Below are positions 50,801 through 56,139 of a DNA stretch of 64,000 bases, one piece after another (the stretch's first letter is position 1; each line of letters begins with the position of its first letter). The translations under genes were made by a program, and so were the position numbers. The DNA is from Sabethes cyaneus. Lineage: Eukaryota; Arthropoda; Insecta; Diptera; Culicidae. The stretch is from NCBI RefSeq assembly GCF_943734655.1, contig NC_071355.1, forward strand, positions 203,606,439-203,670,438, in the 5' to 3' direction. The notes under the pieces are model-generated. The model was given only the letters and a program-made list of their open reading frames with translations. It ran no database searches and was not told the DNA's origin.

Positions 50801-53800
50801 TTTCAAACTTAATTTTAAAGTCAAAGTTAAATTTTAAATCCAATATTTAGTCCGATTTTATGTCTTATTACTGGTAAAATTTCTTGTATAATTTCAAGTT
50901 CAAGTTCAATTTTAATTCCAATAGAACCCCTGTTTCAAGTCCAGTTTCATGTCCCATCTTAAGTATTATTTTATGTCTGCTTTCAGTTGGAATTTGAAGT
51001 TGAAATTCAAGTACAATTTTGGATTTATTTCAGAGTTCAATTATCAGTTTATTTTTAAGTCGGGGTTCAAGTTGGAATTGGCCTAAATTTAAATTCAATT
51101 TCATACTTACTCTGGACGCCGAATTCGTTGCGGTCCAAATACCGAGTTTTCATTCATCGTTCTTGATTCCTCGCCTTGGTCACTGCTGGATAATCCGACG
51201 TCCATAGTTGGCCCACTCTATCGAGTCCCTCGAGGGAGCTGCCATTTTAGCTTTAGGGTCGAGATAACTCGTTTCTTATTTCAACGGTCCTCTCCAAAAC
51301 AGACAATGTCGCGAGTCGATCCTAACCTGGAATGCAAACACTCACTAGCCTGAAAATACGTAGAACTGTCGAAAGCCGCTCCTGACACGGGATCAATATA
51401 CGATCTATTTTTCGACCGAGATGATTATATGATGTTCACTTTCATATTTTTCGTATGGATTTAGGATTTATTGAAAATTTTCACAGATTTTGTCTTACCA
51501 CCTTTGAGTGCTTTAGGAACACCTTGTAATTATAAATTATCAATTGATCGATTTTATCGAAAGCCAGTTGGTTAATATTGTTAATTATTAGAGATAAAAG
51601 AAGCAATTTCAAACTTATTTTCACTGCCTACTCTCTGAAACATCCCAAGTAACAAATTTAATTTTAAGATGCACTTGAAGAGGTTTCCAGCATTTGCTCC
51701 TTAAAACCGAATATAAAACTTGCAATTCTACAAATCTTCGATAAAACAGCCATAAAACCCTTATAAATCTGGGGAGGCCCACACTAAAGAAGGTTCTCAA
51801 GAATATTTCTAAAGGTCCTTTTAAAACTTGTAATTCTTATCGATATGTATTCATAGTGACTTCCAAGAGTCGGTTGAAACTAAAAGAAAACCACCACAAG
51901 TGTTGATGATTTTATGGTTGTCGTCTCAAAGAACACTTGCAAGACATCATACACTTTTCACAGTCTTTATTTTTTTAAATTGACTGAAAGCTATAAGAGA
52001 AAAAGCATTCACAGATATTGCTTTTCCAAAATGGATATAAATGAAAATAAAAGCAGCTGCTTTGTTGTCAATCAATGAGAAATTTTTCATGTCACGCTCA
52101 GTTTGTCGATGTTTTGTGACATGAAAGTTAGAAAATTTTAACGCGCCGGTTATTTTCGTTAGATTATTAAAAAAATTTAATTAATAAAAAAATTCAATAA
52201 TTTCATGAAGAAGTTGATAGATAGATAGATAGATTTTAACAAATTGCGGCAAAAAGTCTTTTAAGTGTCCGAACATTTATTTGAAAATATAAGATCACTT
52301 ATGGTATTGCATAACAACACATTTATAAACGCCCATATGCAATTGGCTAGAATTTCAAAAGTAATCCAAACAGTTCTGTTCGCCATTTTTTCAATGGTTT
52401 TATCTAAATCAACCTGAAAGCGCTTATTAGACTAACATGTCTTGCACAAGACAAAGAAAAATTTTCCAAGAGGTCGATAAGTTTATCTATACTTATTGTA
52501 TTCTTGAAGAAGACAATTTGTGCTTGAACAAGAATTGTTTGAATTACTTAAGGGGACCAAGTTTTTTGCAAGATAATCATTCTAGTATAAACAAAGAAAA
52601 CGTCAACAAAGTGTCAATGTAAGTTGTTTTTTGTGCTGGAGGTTCACCTACTTATATTGAATTTATTATTTTTTAAGTACAGCAGTCATTATGCTTACCC
52701 ATATAAATTGATTTTAAAAATTAAAAGTGGGCTGCACGGCAGTTCCATGCGTAAAGTTTAATCTGCAAAATTTTTTATATACTTTGTCATTACATCCGTC
52801 TTTAAAAAAAATATGCTTCAACTGCTTCAACCCCTTCGAACATTTTCCCAACACCGGCTAATGACCTCTATATTCAATTTAAAAAATACAAACAACTCTA
52901 CAAACCGGCACCGGCACCGCCTCCGCCAAAATACAATCGAACCAAATTTTCTAATAACATACAAATCTACCATTGATGCATCATCACCGGCATAGTCCTT
53001 CCTCAGCTCATTTGGAAATCTTCATTGTTTTTTGATTTCGCTGATTTTTCATATGAAATCTTGCTTAAGTTTCGCGCTAAAGTATTTGTTCAATTTTCTC
53101 CTGGTTCAGATGCCCATTTTGACAGATCAGTTGTTTACGCTCGAATGTTCTTTCGTCAGAGTATGATTTCTCTTACAAGAATATACGGTTTTAAGACGGT
53201 TTTATGGTAGCATTGTTAAGACAAACCAATCTTGCAGAAGAATGTCATAAATTTTTGTCAAAACTATTGCTAGGTTTTAAGGAACGCCGTTTTTGAGCAG
53301 AAATCAAGTATCCTTTAAAACCACTTATAAGGTGAATTACACTTATTGATATTTCAGTTTTATACGTGTTTCTTCAAGTCTCCTTCAATCATACTTCAGA
53401 AATGTTAGTCAAATAAGATAACAATCACTTGAGGAAAAACATTATAAAACCTGATAGATTTTGCAATGCTCTGATAAAACTACTATAAGAAATGCATAAG
53501 ACCAATTTGCTATTGGATTGTTACTTGGGATAGCACAACAATGTTAAACAAACAAGTTAGACCATTGCAGCTTAACGATGCAGTCTCGTTGATGGAAAAT
53601 TTCCATTGCCTCAAAGATTTTTTCTTCCATCTGCAAACCGCACAGTTGTAAACAACGATACAATCGTAACTCAATTTGGATTTCGCTCGAAGGAGACACT
53701 TTGCAGCGGCGGCGACGTCCGAAATGACACAAAAAAATAACGTAACGGAACGGAACGGAAAAGCTTCGTCCGCGAGCAGGTTTGCTTTATTTTATTTTTT

Positions 53801-55269
53801 TTTTTTTTTTGGTGTTTTTTTTTTCATTGCAACAAAAGCATCATCGCTCCTGTCCTATCCTATTCTAGCCGAGCCGGGCGGATAGGCGAAAAGAAAGTGC
53901 GATCCAAATTGGTTACGGTTATTTGCAAACTGACTTTGAGGTCATTTAGCGGAAATCTGTTTGCCGCTGTTGGGGGAAAATGCGATAAAAAATAAATCTT
54001 GTTTGCTTTCTGTCGGTCGAGACCCACAACGTGTTCCTTTGGTTGGCTTTTCGCCTACCGGTGGGTGAGGGGGAAGGTGTGTGCACTGCAAACGGAAAAA
54101 AAGATTCCCATAGAATACTGCCATTCGTGCAGTTTGTGTCTTCCGTCACCTTCCCGGAACTTTCATCTCATAGTTTCCAGCAGAATGAGATTCCGGCAGG
54201 CTCGTACAATGTTTTACAGCTTTCTCTATTGCCCGTGTGGTCTGTATTTTTGTTGGTGTGGGTGTGTATGTGTCTATTCACCGCACCCCGGTTGGTGAAT
54301 GAAAGTTTGTTTCGTACAGGGAATCGAAAAATAGGATTTCCTCCCAACACGCAACGAGACTGCGGGACTAGAAAGAGCTCGGGAAAATCCTGTTGAGGGT
54401 TTTTGTAATTTAATTTCAAATGGTTGCTGATGACCGGTCGTATAAGCCGGTGGCCGGTGGACACAGACAGGTTAGAACGGTCAGGTATTGCTTTGATTTT
54501 CTACTTATGCTGACTTACGAATTCTTTTCCCGGTTTGGAACGAATATATACACATATACAATAAACCCACTGAAAAGGGGAAACATTTCGATGTTTTACT
54601 ACTTATGTTCAGTGTGACCCTTTTTGAACCGGGTTTGAACAGGGACAATCATTAACACGAAGGAAATTGAAGCGATCTAAATTCTTGGACAGATTTGATT
54701 GGTTGAACAACCGAGTTACAAGATTGGGAGACAAAATTGGACTACGTGGTGTACATGCCAGTAGGATGAACGAAATTACGACGTTGGACAGATTGTATTA
54801 GAAGCGTTCTATTCAAAGCAAGCGGAACCAATCAAATTCGCTATGAATTTACACGATTGTTTTGTGTGACTAAACAAGATTATTTATCAGATATAAGTTT
54901 AGAATCAAGTCACTAAGTAATACCTAAGTGGAAATGAAATTCTGTTATCAAGATTTGCAGTTATTGATCTCAATAACTGTGCCCTAAGAATTAATGAAAT
55001 TACAGGGAAGCTGCAGCAAAAATACAAATTGATTGCAATTTCCCTACAATCAACTCGGTTTCAATCGAATTATTCCACCACCAAGCATCTAATCGCTTTT
55101 ATTTAACCTTTCCATTTTCCCTTTACTTACAGCAGACAAATCCTCGCCCCCGACGACTTCGTCCGCCGGCATGATGGTCGGTTCGTACGTGAAGGTTTGC
55201 TGGATCACCTTCTACATCTGCACCATTTGCACCGTGCTGTTGTACTCGCTGCGGGTCGGAATATCCTGA
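5694..55269 (+). CDS. Beaten-path (Beat) family Ig-domain protein, 3' five exons of a split gene
   Basis: Joined exons 5694-5823, 16136-16269, 24584-24706, 30281-30470 and 55133-55269 give one open frame of 237 residues plus TGA. Beat proteins are secreted or membrane-attached neuronal proteins with two Ig-like domains that bind Side-family receptors and control axon defasciculation (known for the family). Seen here: the end of Ig1 with its C-terminal cysteine (FSCEVSADAPSF, residues about 20-31), the linker, and Ig2 with cysteine at about 69 (RANCSS), its tryptophan about 13 residues later (LTWTIND) and its second cysteine at about 132 (KLKCDA). A Ser/Gly-rich stalk follows, then a hydrophobic tail (about 213-232) that could be a membrane anchor or GPI signal. 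N-glycosylation sequons NES, NVS, NCS and NLT are present. The start and Ig1 N-terminus lie outside the window. I cannot name the paralogue. Confidence 0.88.
5824..7324. other. Intron, nothing recognised
   Basis: Short overlapping open frames at 6156-6617 and 6632-6869 occur on both strands without recognisable motifs or terminal repeats. Confidence 0.5.
7325..7678 (-). mobile_element. Non-LTR retrotransposon ORF2 fragment (start of RT domain)
   Basis: One open minus-strand frame of 117 codons contains KALGFDSTEFKHLSHGSL followed by LFNKYF. This resembles the RT N-terminal block (KA-G-D-I-E-FK) of Jockey/I-type elements. Frame and length support a degraded fragment only; the catalytic palm is absent. 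Confidence 0.5.
7855..9110 (-). mobile_element. Non-LTR retrotransposon of a second type, RT core deleted
   Basis: On the minus strand about 8450-8600 encodes a linker RTQQLKRWTEHFEQFF, and 8635-9105 its upstream part (LGRAPAYRRPKYKSQI after the EN domain). 7859-8359 encodes the C-terminal region: LYACETWCV, RCLRYIIRAWW, WKWIGHTLRK, ALDWNPQGQRGNGRPRG, then WRR. Between linker and C-terminal region the catalytic palm (YxDD) is missing, so the copy arose by internal deletion. This C-terminal signature differs from the other RTE copies here, so it is another family. Confidence 0.72.
9160..9720 (+). mobile_element. RTE-type fragment, sense orientation, large internal deletion
   Basis: 9175-9475 encodes the EN-RT linker with stops (DGWSKIRWAINEAA, NDWFDGKCQ). 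At about 9478 it passes directly into the RT C-terminal block (LLRTIFGGVQTDSGEWR), so the whole catalytic RT is lost. It is a remnant with no intact frame. It is one of only three sense-strand RTE segments in the window. Confidence 0.7.
9721..10903. other. Intron, nothing recognised
   Basis: 10100-10260 and 10640-10900 are more GC-rich than their surroundings and may be old element debris. No frame or terminal repeat was identifiable. Confidence 0.4.
10904..12470 (+). mobile_element. maT-like (DD37D) mariner element with TIRs, degenerate transposase
   Basis: The ends are inverted (CAGTGTGACACATAT inward) and flanked by TA at 10902-10903 and 12471-12472. Plus-strand coding runs from about 11320 with an N-terminal HTH-like region (PKFKLRSLIINKLLNGA, HHGIKRGFVY). 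It continues to RILKMDLDMKAFKKRK, YSEKKLFVLQ (first acidic block, with Glu where Asp is usual), FQQDGTPAHTA (second Asp) and WLPSSPDLNPLDF (third). Counting from the second to the third Asp gives 37 intervening residues, hence DD37D. Stops at about 11516, 11964, 12080 and 12244 make it inactive. About 400 bp before the coding region is unexplained and may hold a smaller insertion. Confidence 0.85.
12473..13440. other. Intron; GC-richer block of unknown origin
   Basis: 12480-12900 is GC-richer, with a TATAAA-like GGTATAAACT at about 12785, reminiscent of a degraded LTR. No paired LTR or coding region was found, so this stays unassigned. A short (AAGTA)n run lies at 13395-13420. Confidence 0.3.
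13441..13740 (-). mobile_element. Jockey-like non-LTR C-terminal fragment
   Basis: The minus-strand frame encodes INKANRMLGFMKL, FKDPYTTQYITYISLIPQYCN and FKYVQKQFLLYALRKLNW. These correspond to the post-RT region of the Jockey-like element at 325-852 (KDPHCPKALYCSLVRP, IQKRFVRLVLREL). The (AAAGT)n-like stretch just before 13441 may be its tail. At about 13740 it abuts an RTE fragment. Confidence 0.68.
13741..13830 (-). mobile_element. Short RTE fragment (RT, before the FADD box)
   Basis: The minus strand encodes MIRRAGSETRGT, matching VIRREGIETRGT in the better RTE copy at 48025-48060. It is cut off on one side by the Jockey-like fragment. Confidence 0.65.
14130..15465 (-). mobile_element. 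RTE-type non-LTR copy, RT present but deleted and frameshifted
   Basis: The minus strand contains, in order, RLECYNYRGITLLNFAYKIL, FVSEYQW (15144-14920), a degraded palm (14900-14660) and TDGIDIIGVNRRAVEEVYTHL (the FADD-box region reads TDG). It then jumps through a deletion into LPVVLYNHEVCTLKKSS (14460 area), the C-terminal LYG-E block. The catalytic ADD box is mutated and about 60 residues after it are missing, so the copy is dead. Confidence 0.75.
15466..16135. other. Intron, nothing recognised
   Basis: AT-rich, with no repeat structure or coding frame that I could support. Confidence 0.5.
16136..16269 (+). CDS. Beat-family exon: inter-Ig linker and first half of Ig2
   Basis: The acceptor TTTCTTTAACACAG precedes 16136 and the donor GTGAGA begins at 16270. 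Two bases complete the split Glu codon from the previous exon, then 44 codons follow. The peptide begins PPEDKPAI, has the YRPGD turn typical of Beat proteins, the first Ig2 cysteine in RANCSS and the Ig tryptophan in NLTWTIND. The exon ends in phase 0. Confidence 0.9.
16270..18109. other. Intron, mostly unique sequence
   Basis: 16560-16910 is moderately GC-rich with overlapping open frames on both strands but no domain. A short (GTC)n-like triplet run is at about 16962-17000. Nothing else was recognised. Confidence 0.45.
18110..18640. repeat. Degenerate short tandem repeat, ACTTGAAATTNGA-like
   Basis: Variants of ACTTGAAATTAGA / ACTTAAAATT recur at 12-18 bp spacing over about 500 bp. Similar text on the opposite strand occurs at 46630-46870 and 50780-51110, so it is a dispersed low-complexity family. 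Confidence 0.6.
18770..21830. repeat. Duplicated polypyrimidine and purine-rich block
   Basis: A pyrimidine-rich stretch (18770-19400) and a following CTAAAAGAAGT-type purine-rich stretch (19440-19790) recur as 19840-20860 and 20880-21830. Anchors shared at about 1440-1450 bp offset include the CCGNAATCATTCTCAA region (19414 and 20855) and TGGAGCGT (19457 and 20907). Other anchors (CATCTTTCTC, TTTTTGTCTCCAGT) align at an offset of about 840, so more than one duplication occurred. The open frames of up to 340 codons here are Phe/Ser/Leu-rich by composition only and are not genes. Confidence 0.65.
21945..22417. mobile_element. Non-autonomous TIR element (MITE) with G-run ends, copy 1
   Basis: The left end (AGGCCATTACAAAT...AGTTTTTGTC) is matched in reverse at the right end (GACAAAAACTTTAAATATG...CAATGGCCT), with a G-run just inside each end. 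There is no coding content. A second copy in opposite orientation is at 43286-43685. It interrupts the purine-rich repeat. Confidence 0.75.
22418..23290. repeat. Purine-rich repeat continuation and T-rich block
   Basis: 22430-22770 continues the CTAAAAGAAGTCTAAAA-type repeat seen at 20880-21830. 22770-23290 is T-rich with repeated TTTTGTATCATTTT text. Open frames here are compositional. Confidence 0.55.
23291..24583. other. Intron, with a short (GGTC)n run
   Basis: A (GGTC/CCGG)-rich simple repeat is at about 23646-23700. The rest shows overlapping short frames on both strands without domains. Confidence 0.45.
24584..24706 (+). CDS. Beat-family exon: middle of Ig2
   Basis: The acceptor CTCTCTTCCTGCAG is before 24584 and the donor GTAAGT at 24707. 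The exon is exactly 41 codons (phase 0 on both sides). It carries the segment leading to the second Ig2 cysteine (ILGINVMVSHSHF, then KGKLK), which continues directly as LKCDA in the next exon. Frame and continuity with both neighbours support it. Confidence 0.88.
24707..25039. other. Intron, nothing recognised
   Basis: AT-rich sequence directly after the donor at 24707; a G-run occurs at about 24750. Confidence 0.5.
25040..25270 (-). mobile_element. RTE RT fragment, antisense
   Basis: The minus-strand frame encodes ANTNAAFEMGVPQMDQL, LRNILNEFGKFHL and IDKAAYDSVKLNALW. This is the RT stretch leading to the palm A-AYDSV block. It is degraded and lies next to a sense-strand fragment. Confidence 0.65.
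25370..25590 (+). mobile_element. Retrotransposon endonuclease fragment, sense orientation
   Basis: The frame encodes RDVNIVIGDMNNHIGMKAM, matching the APE-type endonuclease block IVIGDCNAQVG seen in the RTE copy at about 31675, and then continues with stops. It runs straight into the (CACAG)n satellite; RT of the same orientation resumes at 27350. Confidence 0.65.
25591..26981. repeat. Perfect pentanucleotide satellite (CACAG)n, about 278 copies
   Basis: About 1,390 bp repeat GCACA/CACAG with no interruption that I can see. Because the unit has five bases and contains no stop in any frame on either strand, it creates false open frames of more than 450 codons (AQHST on one strand, AVLCC on the other). 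These are artefacts, not proteins. Confidence 0.97.
26982..27205. repeat. Octanucleotide repeat (ACGGACAG)n with point variants
   Basis: Directly abuts the CACAG satellite. Units are ACGGACAG, with GACGAACAG and GATGGACAG variants becoming commoner toward the right. The junction shares ACAG with the pentamer. It merges into unique sequence at about 27205. Confidence 0.93.
27350..27780 (+). mobile_element. RTE RT N-terminal fragment, sense orientation
   Basis: The plus strand encodes IVSIWEEEKMLEEWRHGLIYP, NYGVITLHNPVYKLLSS, FVGEYHAGLHEDRSTKD and FVDFKATYDSVNRNELWQII, with stops. These are RT motifs 0-A. The catalytic FADD part is missing. With 25370-25590 it suggests one element whose EN-RT linker region is now occupied by the two simple repeats. 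Confidence 0.75.
27813..27920. mobile_element. Small foldback MITE with CCCAAG ends
   Basis: CCCAAGTTACAG at the left and the complement of ...TTGTTGCTTGGGG at the right are inverted. The inner arms also pair (CTTATGATGGCATTTAAG against CTTAAGAACTATCATAAG), making a hairpin of about 108 bp. The ends resemble those of the larger element at 51643-53530. Confidence 0.65.
27921..30280. other. Intron, mostly unique sequence
   Basis: 28340-28640 is GC-richer with open frames on both strands but no domain. A short (CTTG)n lies at about 30168-30190. Nothing else is supportable. Confidence 0.45.
30281..30470 (+). CDS. Beat-family exon: end of Ig2 and stalk
   Basis: The acceptor TTTTTCATGCAG precedes 30281 and the donor GTGAGT begins at 30471. 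The 63 codons plus one base begin LKCDAAIHQIYHES, the conserved end of Ig2 in Beat proteins. A polar stalk follows, with ATGSSSGHN and a DGELTDQGDRYL segment. The exon ends in phase 1, matching the last exon. Confidence 0.9.
32469..33110. repeat. Two direct repeats of about 150 bp flanking a GCCG-rich cryptic repeat
   Basis: 32469-32616 and 32959-33110 align nearly base for base, both beginning ATACTGACCGTCCGTCAGTG and ending at GGCTGCTGCTGCT. Between them about 340 bp carry variants of CCAATTGCCG / TTGCCGTCAAATGCC. It could be a tandem duplication, or short terminal direct repeats of an unknown element. Confidence 0.75.
33658..33807. repeat. Foldback element, 50-bp arms
   Basis: 33658-33707 and 33757-33807 are near-perfect inverted repeats (TCAGCAAAATTTGCCGAG... 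with ...CTCGGCAAAATTTTGCTGA) around a spacer of about 49 nt. A self-complementary GACGTAGTCCTACGTC lies just outside at 33637-33652. Confidence 0.8.
33852..34080. mobile_element. Hairpin element with 80-bp arms and 11-bp flanking direct repeats
   Basis: 33866-33945 and 33953-34032 pair over about 80 bp with few mismatches and a 7-nt loop. The copy is flanked by TATCTTTTGTG at 33841-33851 and again at 34081-34091, a candidate target-site duplication. There is no coding sequence. Confidence 0.75.
36351..36863. other. Intron; possible degraded mariner interior
   Basis: A minus-strand open frame at 36441-36701 contains SVAKKYHKSTVRRWGKF, reminiscent of a transposase helix-turn-helix. It lies between the MITE end and an ITmD37E end. 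The assignment is uncertain. Confidence 0.3.
36864..37214 (-). mobile_element. ITmD37E-type element end, second copy
   Basis: 37050-37214 matches 4008-4164 of the ITmD37E copy: the same start region (MASPDKHPK in place of MASPEKQRR), the same non-coding leader, and the end TGTGGAACACCCTT followed by TA at 37215. Only this terminus is recognisable; the left TIR is missing, so the copy is truncated. Confidence 0.72.
37216..37904. other. Intron, nothing recognised
   Basis: No coding frame, terminal repeat or tandem structure seen. Confidence 0.5.
37905..38125 (-). mobile_element. RTE RT fragment, antisense
   Basis: The minus-strand text around GACTGAATCGTACGC corresponds to the AYDSVK palm block. 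It is preceded by a degraded N-Y-L/F-ANF-TAYDSV stretch, and the same bases recur at 44458 and 38943. Only about 220 bp are recognisable. Confidence 0.6.
38126..38614. other. Intron, nothing recognised
   Basis: No supportable feature between two RTE fragments. Confidence 0.5.
38615..40325 (-). mobile_element. RTE-type copy with several internal deletions
   Basis: From right to left on the minus strand: 5' UTR (40325-40195, matching 50290-50150), degraded EN (40140-39700), linker (39690-39590), RT start (39420-39200; EVKKAISELKTGKAAGKDG type), palm (38980-38930), and a frame at 38933-38691. In that frame LIRATLDG jumps directly to VFADDVDSIGINHRS, followed by GLTINTTKTKYMVAG. About 60 residues between the palm and the FADD box are deleted. 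The FADD catalytic pair is intact but the copy is not functional. Confidence 0.75.
40326..43285. other. Long intronic stretch without recognised genes
   Basis: The longest plus frame (41229-41567, 112 codons from ATG) has no recognisable domain, and its minus-strand neighbour (41470-41730) overlaps it. A TGGTAGAGC at 41113 recalls a tRNA A-box region, but no B box or cloverleaf follows. No terminal repeats were seen. Confidence 0.4.
43286..43685. mobile_element. G-run MITE, copy 2, inverted and truncated
   Basis: Reverse complement of 21945-22340: shared blocks include TTTGTAGGATATGA, CTGTCTGTGGGCTCTAC and the ending AAATATTTGTGATGGCCTTA. The C-run at 43616-43628 matches the G-run of copy 1. 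The opposite terminus with its TIR is absent. Confidence 0.75.
43686..44449. other. Intron, nothing recognised
   Basis: The minus open frame 44114-44425 is hydrophobic and AT-driven, with no domain. Confidence 0.45.
44450..44639 (-). mobile_element. RTE RT fragment (palm A region), antisense
   Basis: GACTGAATCGTACGCAGCCT encodes the AAYDSV block on the minus strand, followed by N-L-NFRKL-like text. It belongs to a different copy from the RT C-terminus that directly follows, because domain order is broken. Confidence 0.6.
44640..45335 (-). mobile_element. RTE RT C-terminal region, antisense
   Basis: The minus frame of 200 codons (45242-44640) encodes FQQRLRRDFKVRNVTMTEAI (the FADD box itself lost), KINASKTKYMKRRDSE, VFLGSKVTADNNTS, RNIRHCTQLTIYKTLIRPVV and VLRTIFGRVQTKNEYWRKSM. 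It aligns with 47156-48097. The catalytic acidic pair is missing and only the C-terminal part remains open. Confidence 0.8.
45341..45720 (-). mobile_element. maT-like (DD37 type) mariner fragment, third catalytic Asp replaced
   Basis: The minus-strand frame (45706-45455) contains KVVAPALRELYGKDHYVFQQ, then DGAPTHTASIVQAW and WLPNSPDHNPLNFYVW. The second Asp is present, with 37 residues before the third catalytic position, which is Asn (PLNF) rather than the Asp (PLDF) in the copy at 10904-12470. No TIR is visible; it abuts an RTE fragment. It is an inactive remnant. Confidence 0.8.
45721..46060. other. Intron, nothing recognised
   Basis: AT-rich sequence without identifiable features. Confidence 0.5.
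46061..46606. mobile_element. Foldback MITE with one arm duplicated
   Basis: Arm 1 (46061-46212) and arm 2 (46215-46372) are near-identical direct repeats beginning TATTTTTTGAAACGATGG and containing a G-run, then GGTATTGGTAGCTATGCTTG. 46455-46606 is the inverted arm. The middle (46373-46454) carries GATTCGAACCC, which is GGGTTCGAATC on the minus strand and similar to a tRNA B box. Confidence 0.82.
46630..47178. repeat. Low-complexity and GGCATAA-type repeat flanking the RTE, left side
   Basis: 46640-46870 holds AAGTTCAATTTTAAGTC-type text and 46870-47165 repeated ATTTGGCATAA / GTTAGGCATA. Both kinds of text recur on the other side of the RTE (50680-51110), suggesting one host repeat split by the retrotransposon. 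Confidence 0.6.
47179..50310 (-). mobile_element. Most continuous RTE-type copy, near full length, antisense
   Basis: About 3.13 kb, right to left: 5' UTR (50310-50090); EN with LGTWNCRSLNFAG and LGIVALQEICRKG (50081-49728) and a further degraded EN part; linker (49238-48634, with NQLTTILRRKKGQK and DTRKFYEKVNQTRKSY); RT start (48463-48263, FVGNYQAGFMGARATTDQIF); then a 313-codon frame (48097-47156). That frame has MLFNIALEGVIRR, SFADDFDRNF (catalytic pair intact), GLKINASKTKYM, LTMYKTIISPVVLYGLEAVT, VLRTIFGKVQTESGEWRRRM and LRWTGHVVSMPDD. The tail is (GAA)n, seen as TTC repeats at 47180-47194. Frames are broken between EN and RT, so it is not autonomous. Confidence 0.88.
50311..51642. repeat. 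Right flank of the RTE: GGCCGAA/GCCTAACG repeat and degenerate low-complexity text
   Basis: 50400-50500 has ATGGCCGAATTTC and AAAGGCCGAAACAC; 50700-50770 has GCCTAACGTTCATTATGCC and GCCTAACGTCTATATGCC. 50780-51110 has AAGTTCAATTTTAA-type text as at 46640-46870. 51120-51640 shows nothing. Confidence 0.5.
51643..53530. mobile_element. Element with TCCCAAGTAACAA inverted ends, unclassified
   Basis: TCCCAAGTAACAA at 51643 and the complement TTGTTACTTGGGA ending 53530 bound 1.89 kb. Short subterminal blocks also pair (for example ATAAAAC-ACTATAAG-type text). The interior has only short frames (52437-52622, 53025-53210) with no domain I recognise, plus a (GATA)n at about 52219. It is probably a non-autonomous DNA element; no target duplication is clear. 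Confidence 0.6.
53531..55132. other. Intron upstream of the last exon, mostly unique
   Basis: (GGAAC)n-like text is at 53742-53760 and a T-run at 53790-53826. Overlapping frames on both strands around 53940-54460 carry no domain. Confidence 0.45.
55133..55269 (+). CDS. Beat-family last exon: stalk end, hydrophobic tail and stop
   Basis: The acceptor is TTTACTTACAG before 55133; the next three bases are CAG, giving a second in-frame acceptor at 55136. With the first site the split codon is Ala, then DKSSPPTTSSAG, then a hydrophobic, cysteine-containing stretch (VCWITFYICTICTVLLYSL) and a short RVGIS end before TGA at 55267-55269. The tail suggests membrane attachment or a GPI-addition signal. 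The neighbouring exon is 24.7 kb upstream, so this intron carries most of the window's transposons. Confidence 0.82.
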
Positions 55270-56139
55270 TTGTACAACCTGAAGGAGATAATCAAAATAT
55301 AAACGCCCAACCGGCGGAACTTCCCTTTGCCAGAATGCTGGACCCAGCAGCCAGCCAAAAACAAAAAATCGACCCAATAGAAAGAAAAAGTAGCAGCGGT
55401 GCAGCGAGAAAAACAACAGTGAAATCAAAAAATAAAAACCTAGACAGAAACGAAAATAAACCGAAAAACGGATGAATTCATCGAACCTGTTCCAGCAGCC
55501 GGTCTCTAATGTTCGAACCAGAAGCTGGGAAAAGATAGAAAATTGAGAAATTTGTGAGATAACAAACAACGCCATCCTTTCAGCTTCCGGAGCGCTTTGC
55601 CCTCCTTCAGCACCGATCCTGTACTATAATATTATGAACTATCGTTTCTTCCCTTCTCCGGTGAACGGGCCGCCCCAAACATTCATAACATGGACAACGA
55701 TTTTCACCAAACGCGAACAACCGAGAACGAGTACTGAATTAGCGATGCAGTCCGACTACTAACTAGTAGTGGCCGGTTTGCGGTGATTGCTGCACACTCT
55801 CTATAGCAGCCAAAGGGATGGATCGAATTGAAAGGACGACGAGTAGCCGCTGCCGTGTAGCCAACGAGCAGCGATGATGAGCATAGTTTAGTGGAGTTTA
55901 ATTAAGTGCTGCCAGCATCATAGATACAAAGCACACAGGCACACACAAACAAACACACACACACAGAAGCTGTGGTCCGTCGTAGGTTGAATGTTATGTG
56001 GGAGCGTGTGATTTGGTATGCTGCTGTCGGGTGGATTATTAAAACGAGCTTCTGATATTGACATACGTTATAAGTGTTTCGCGGAAATGATAACAGGAAA
56101 AAAAATCGAAAAGTTCGTGAAAGAGAACAAAGTAATAAA
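55270..56139 (+). other. Probable 3' UTR of the Beat-family gene
   Basis: Sequence after the TGA, with a (CA)n run near 55930-55965 and no coding signal. An AATAAA at 56134-56139 is a possible polyadenylation signal. The true 3' end is inferred; transcript data would be needed. Confidence 0.35.

Noticed and set aside
55123..55575. 150-codon minus-strand frame over the last Beat exon
   Set aside because: It is the reverse shadow of the exon and 3' UTR, with hydrophobic text from A/T-rich DNA; the sense exon is better supported.
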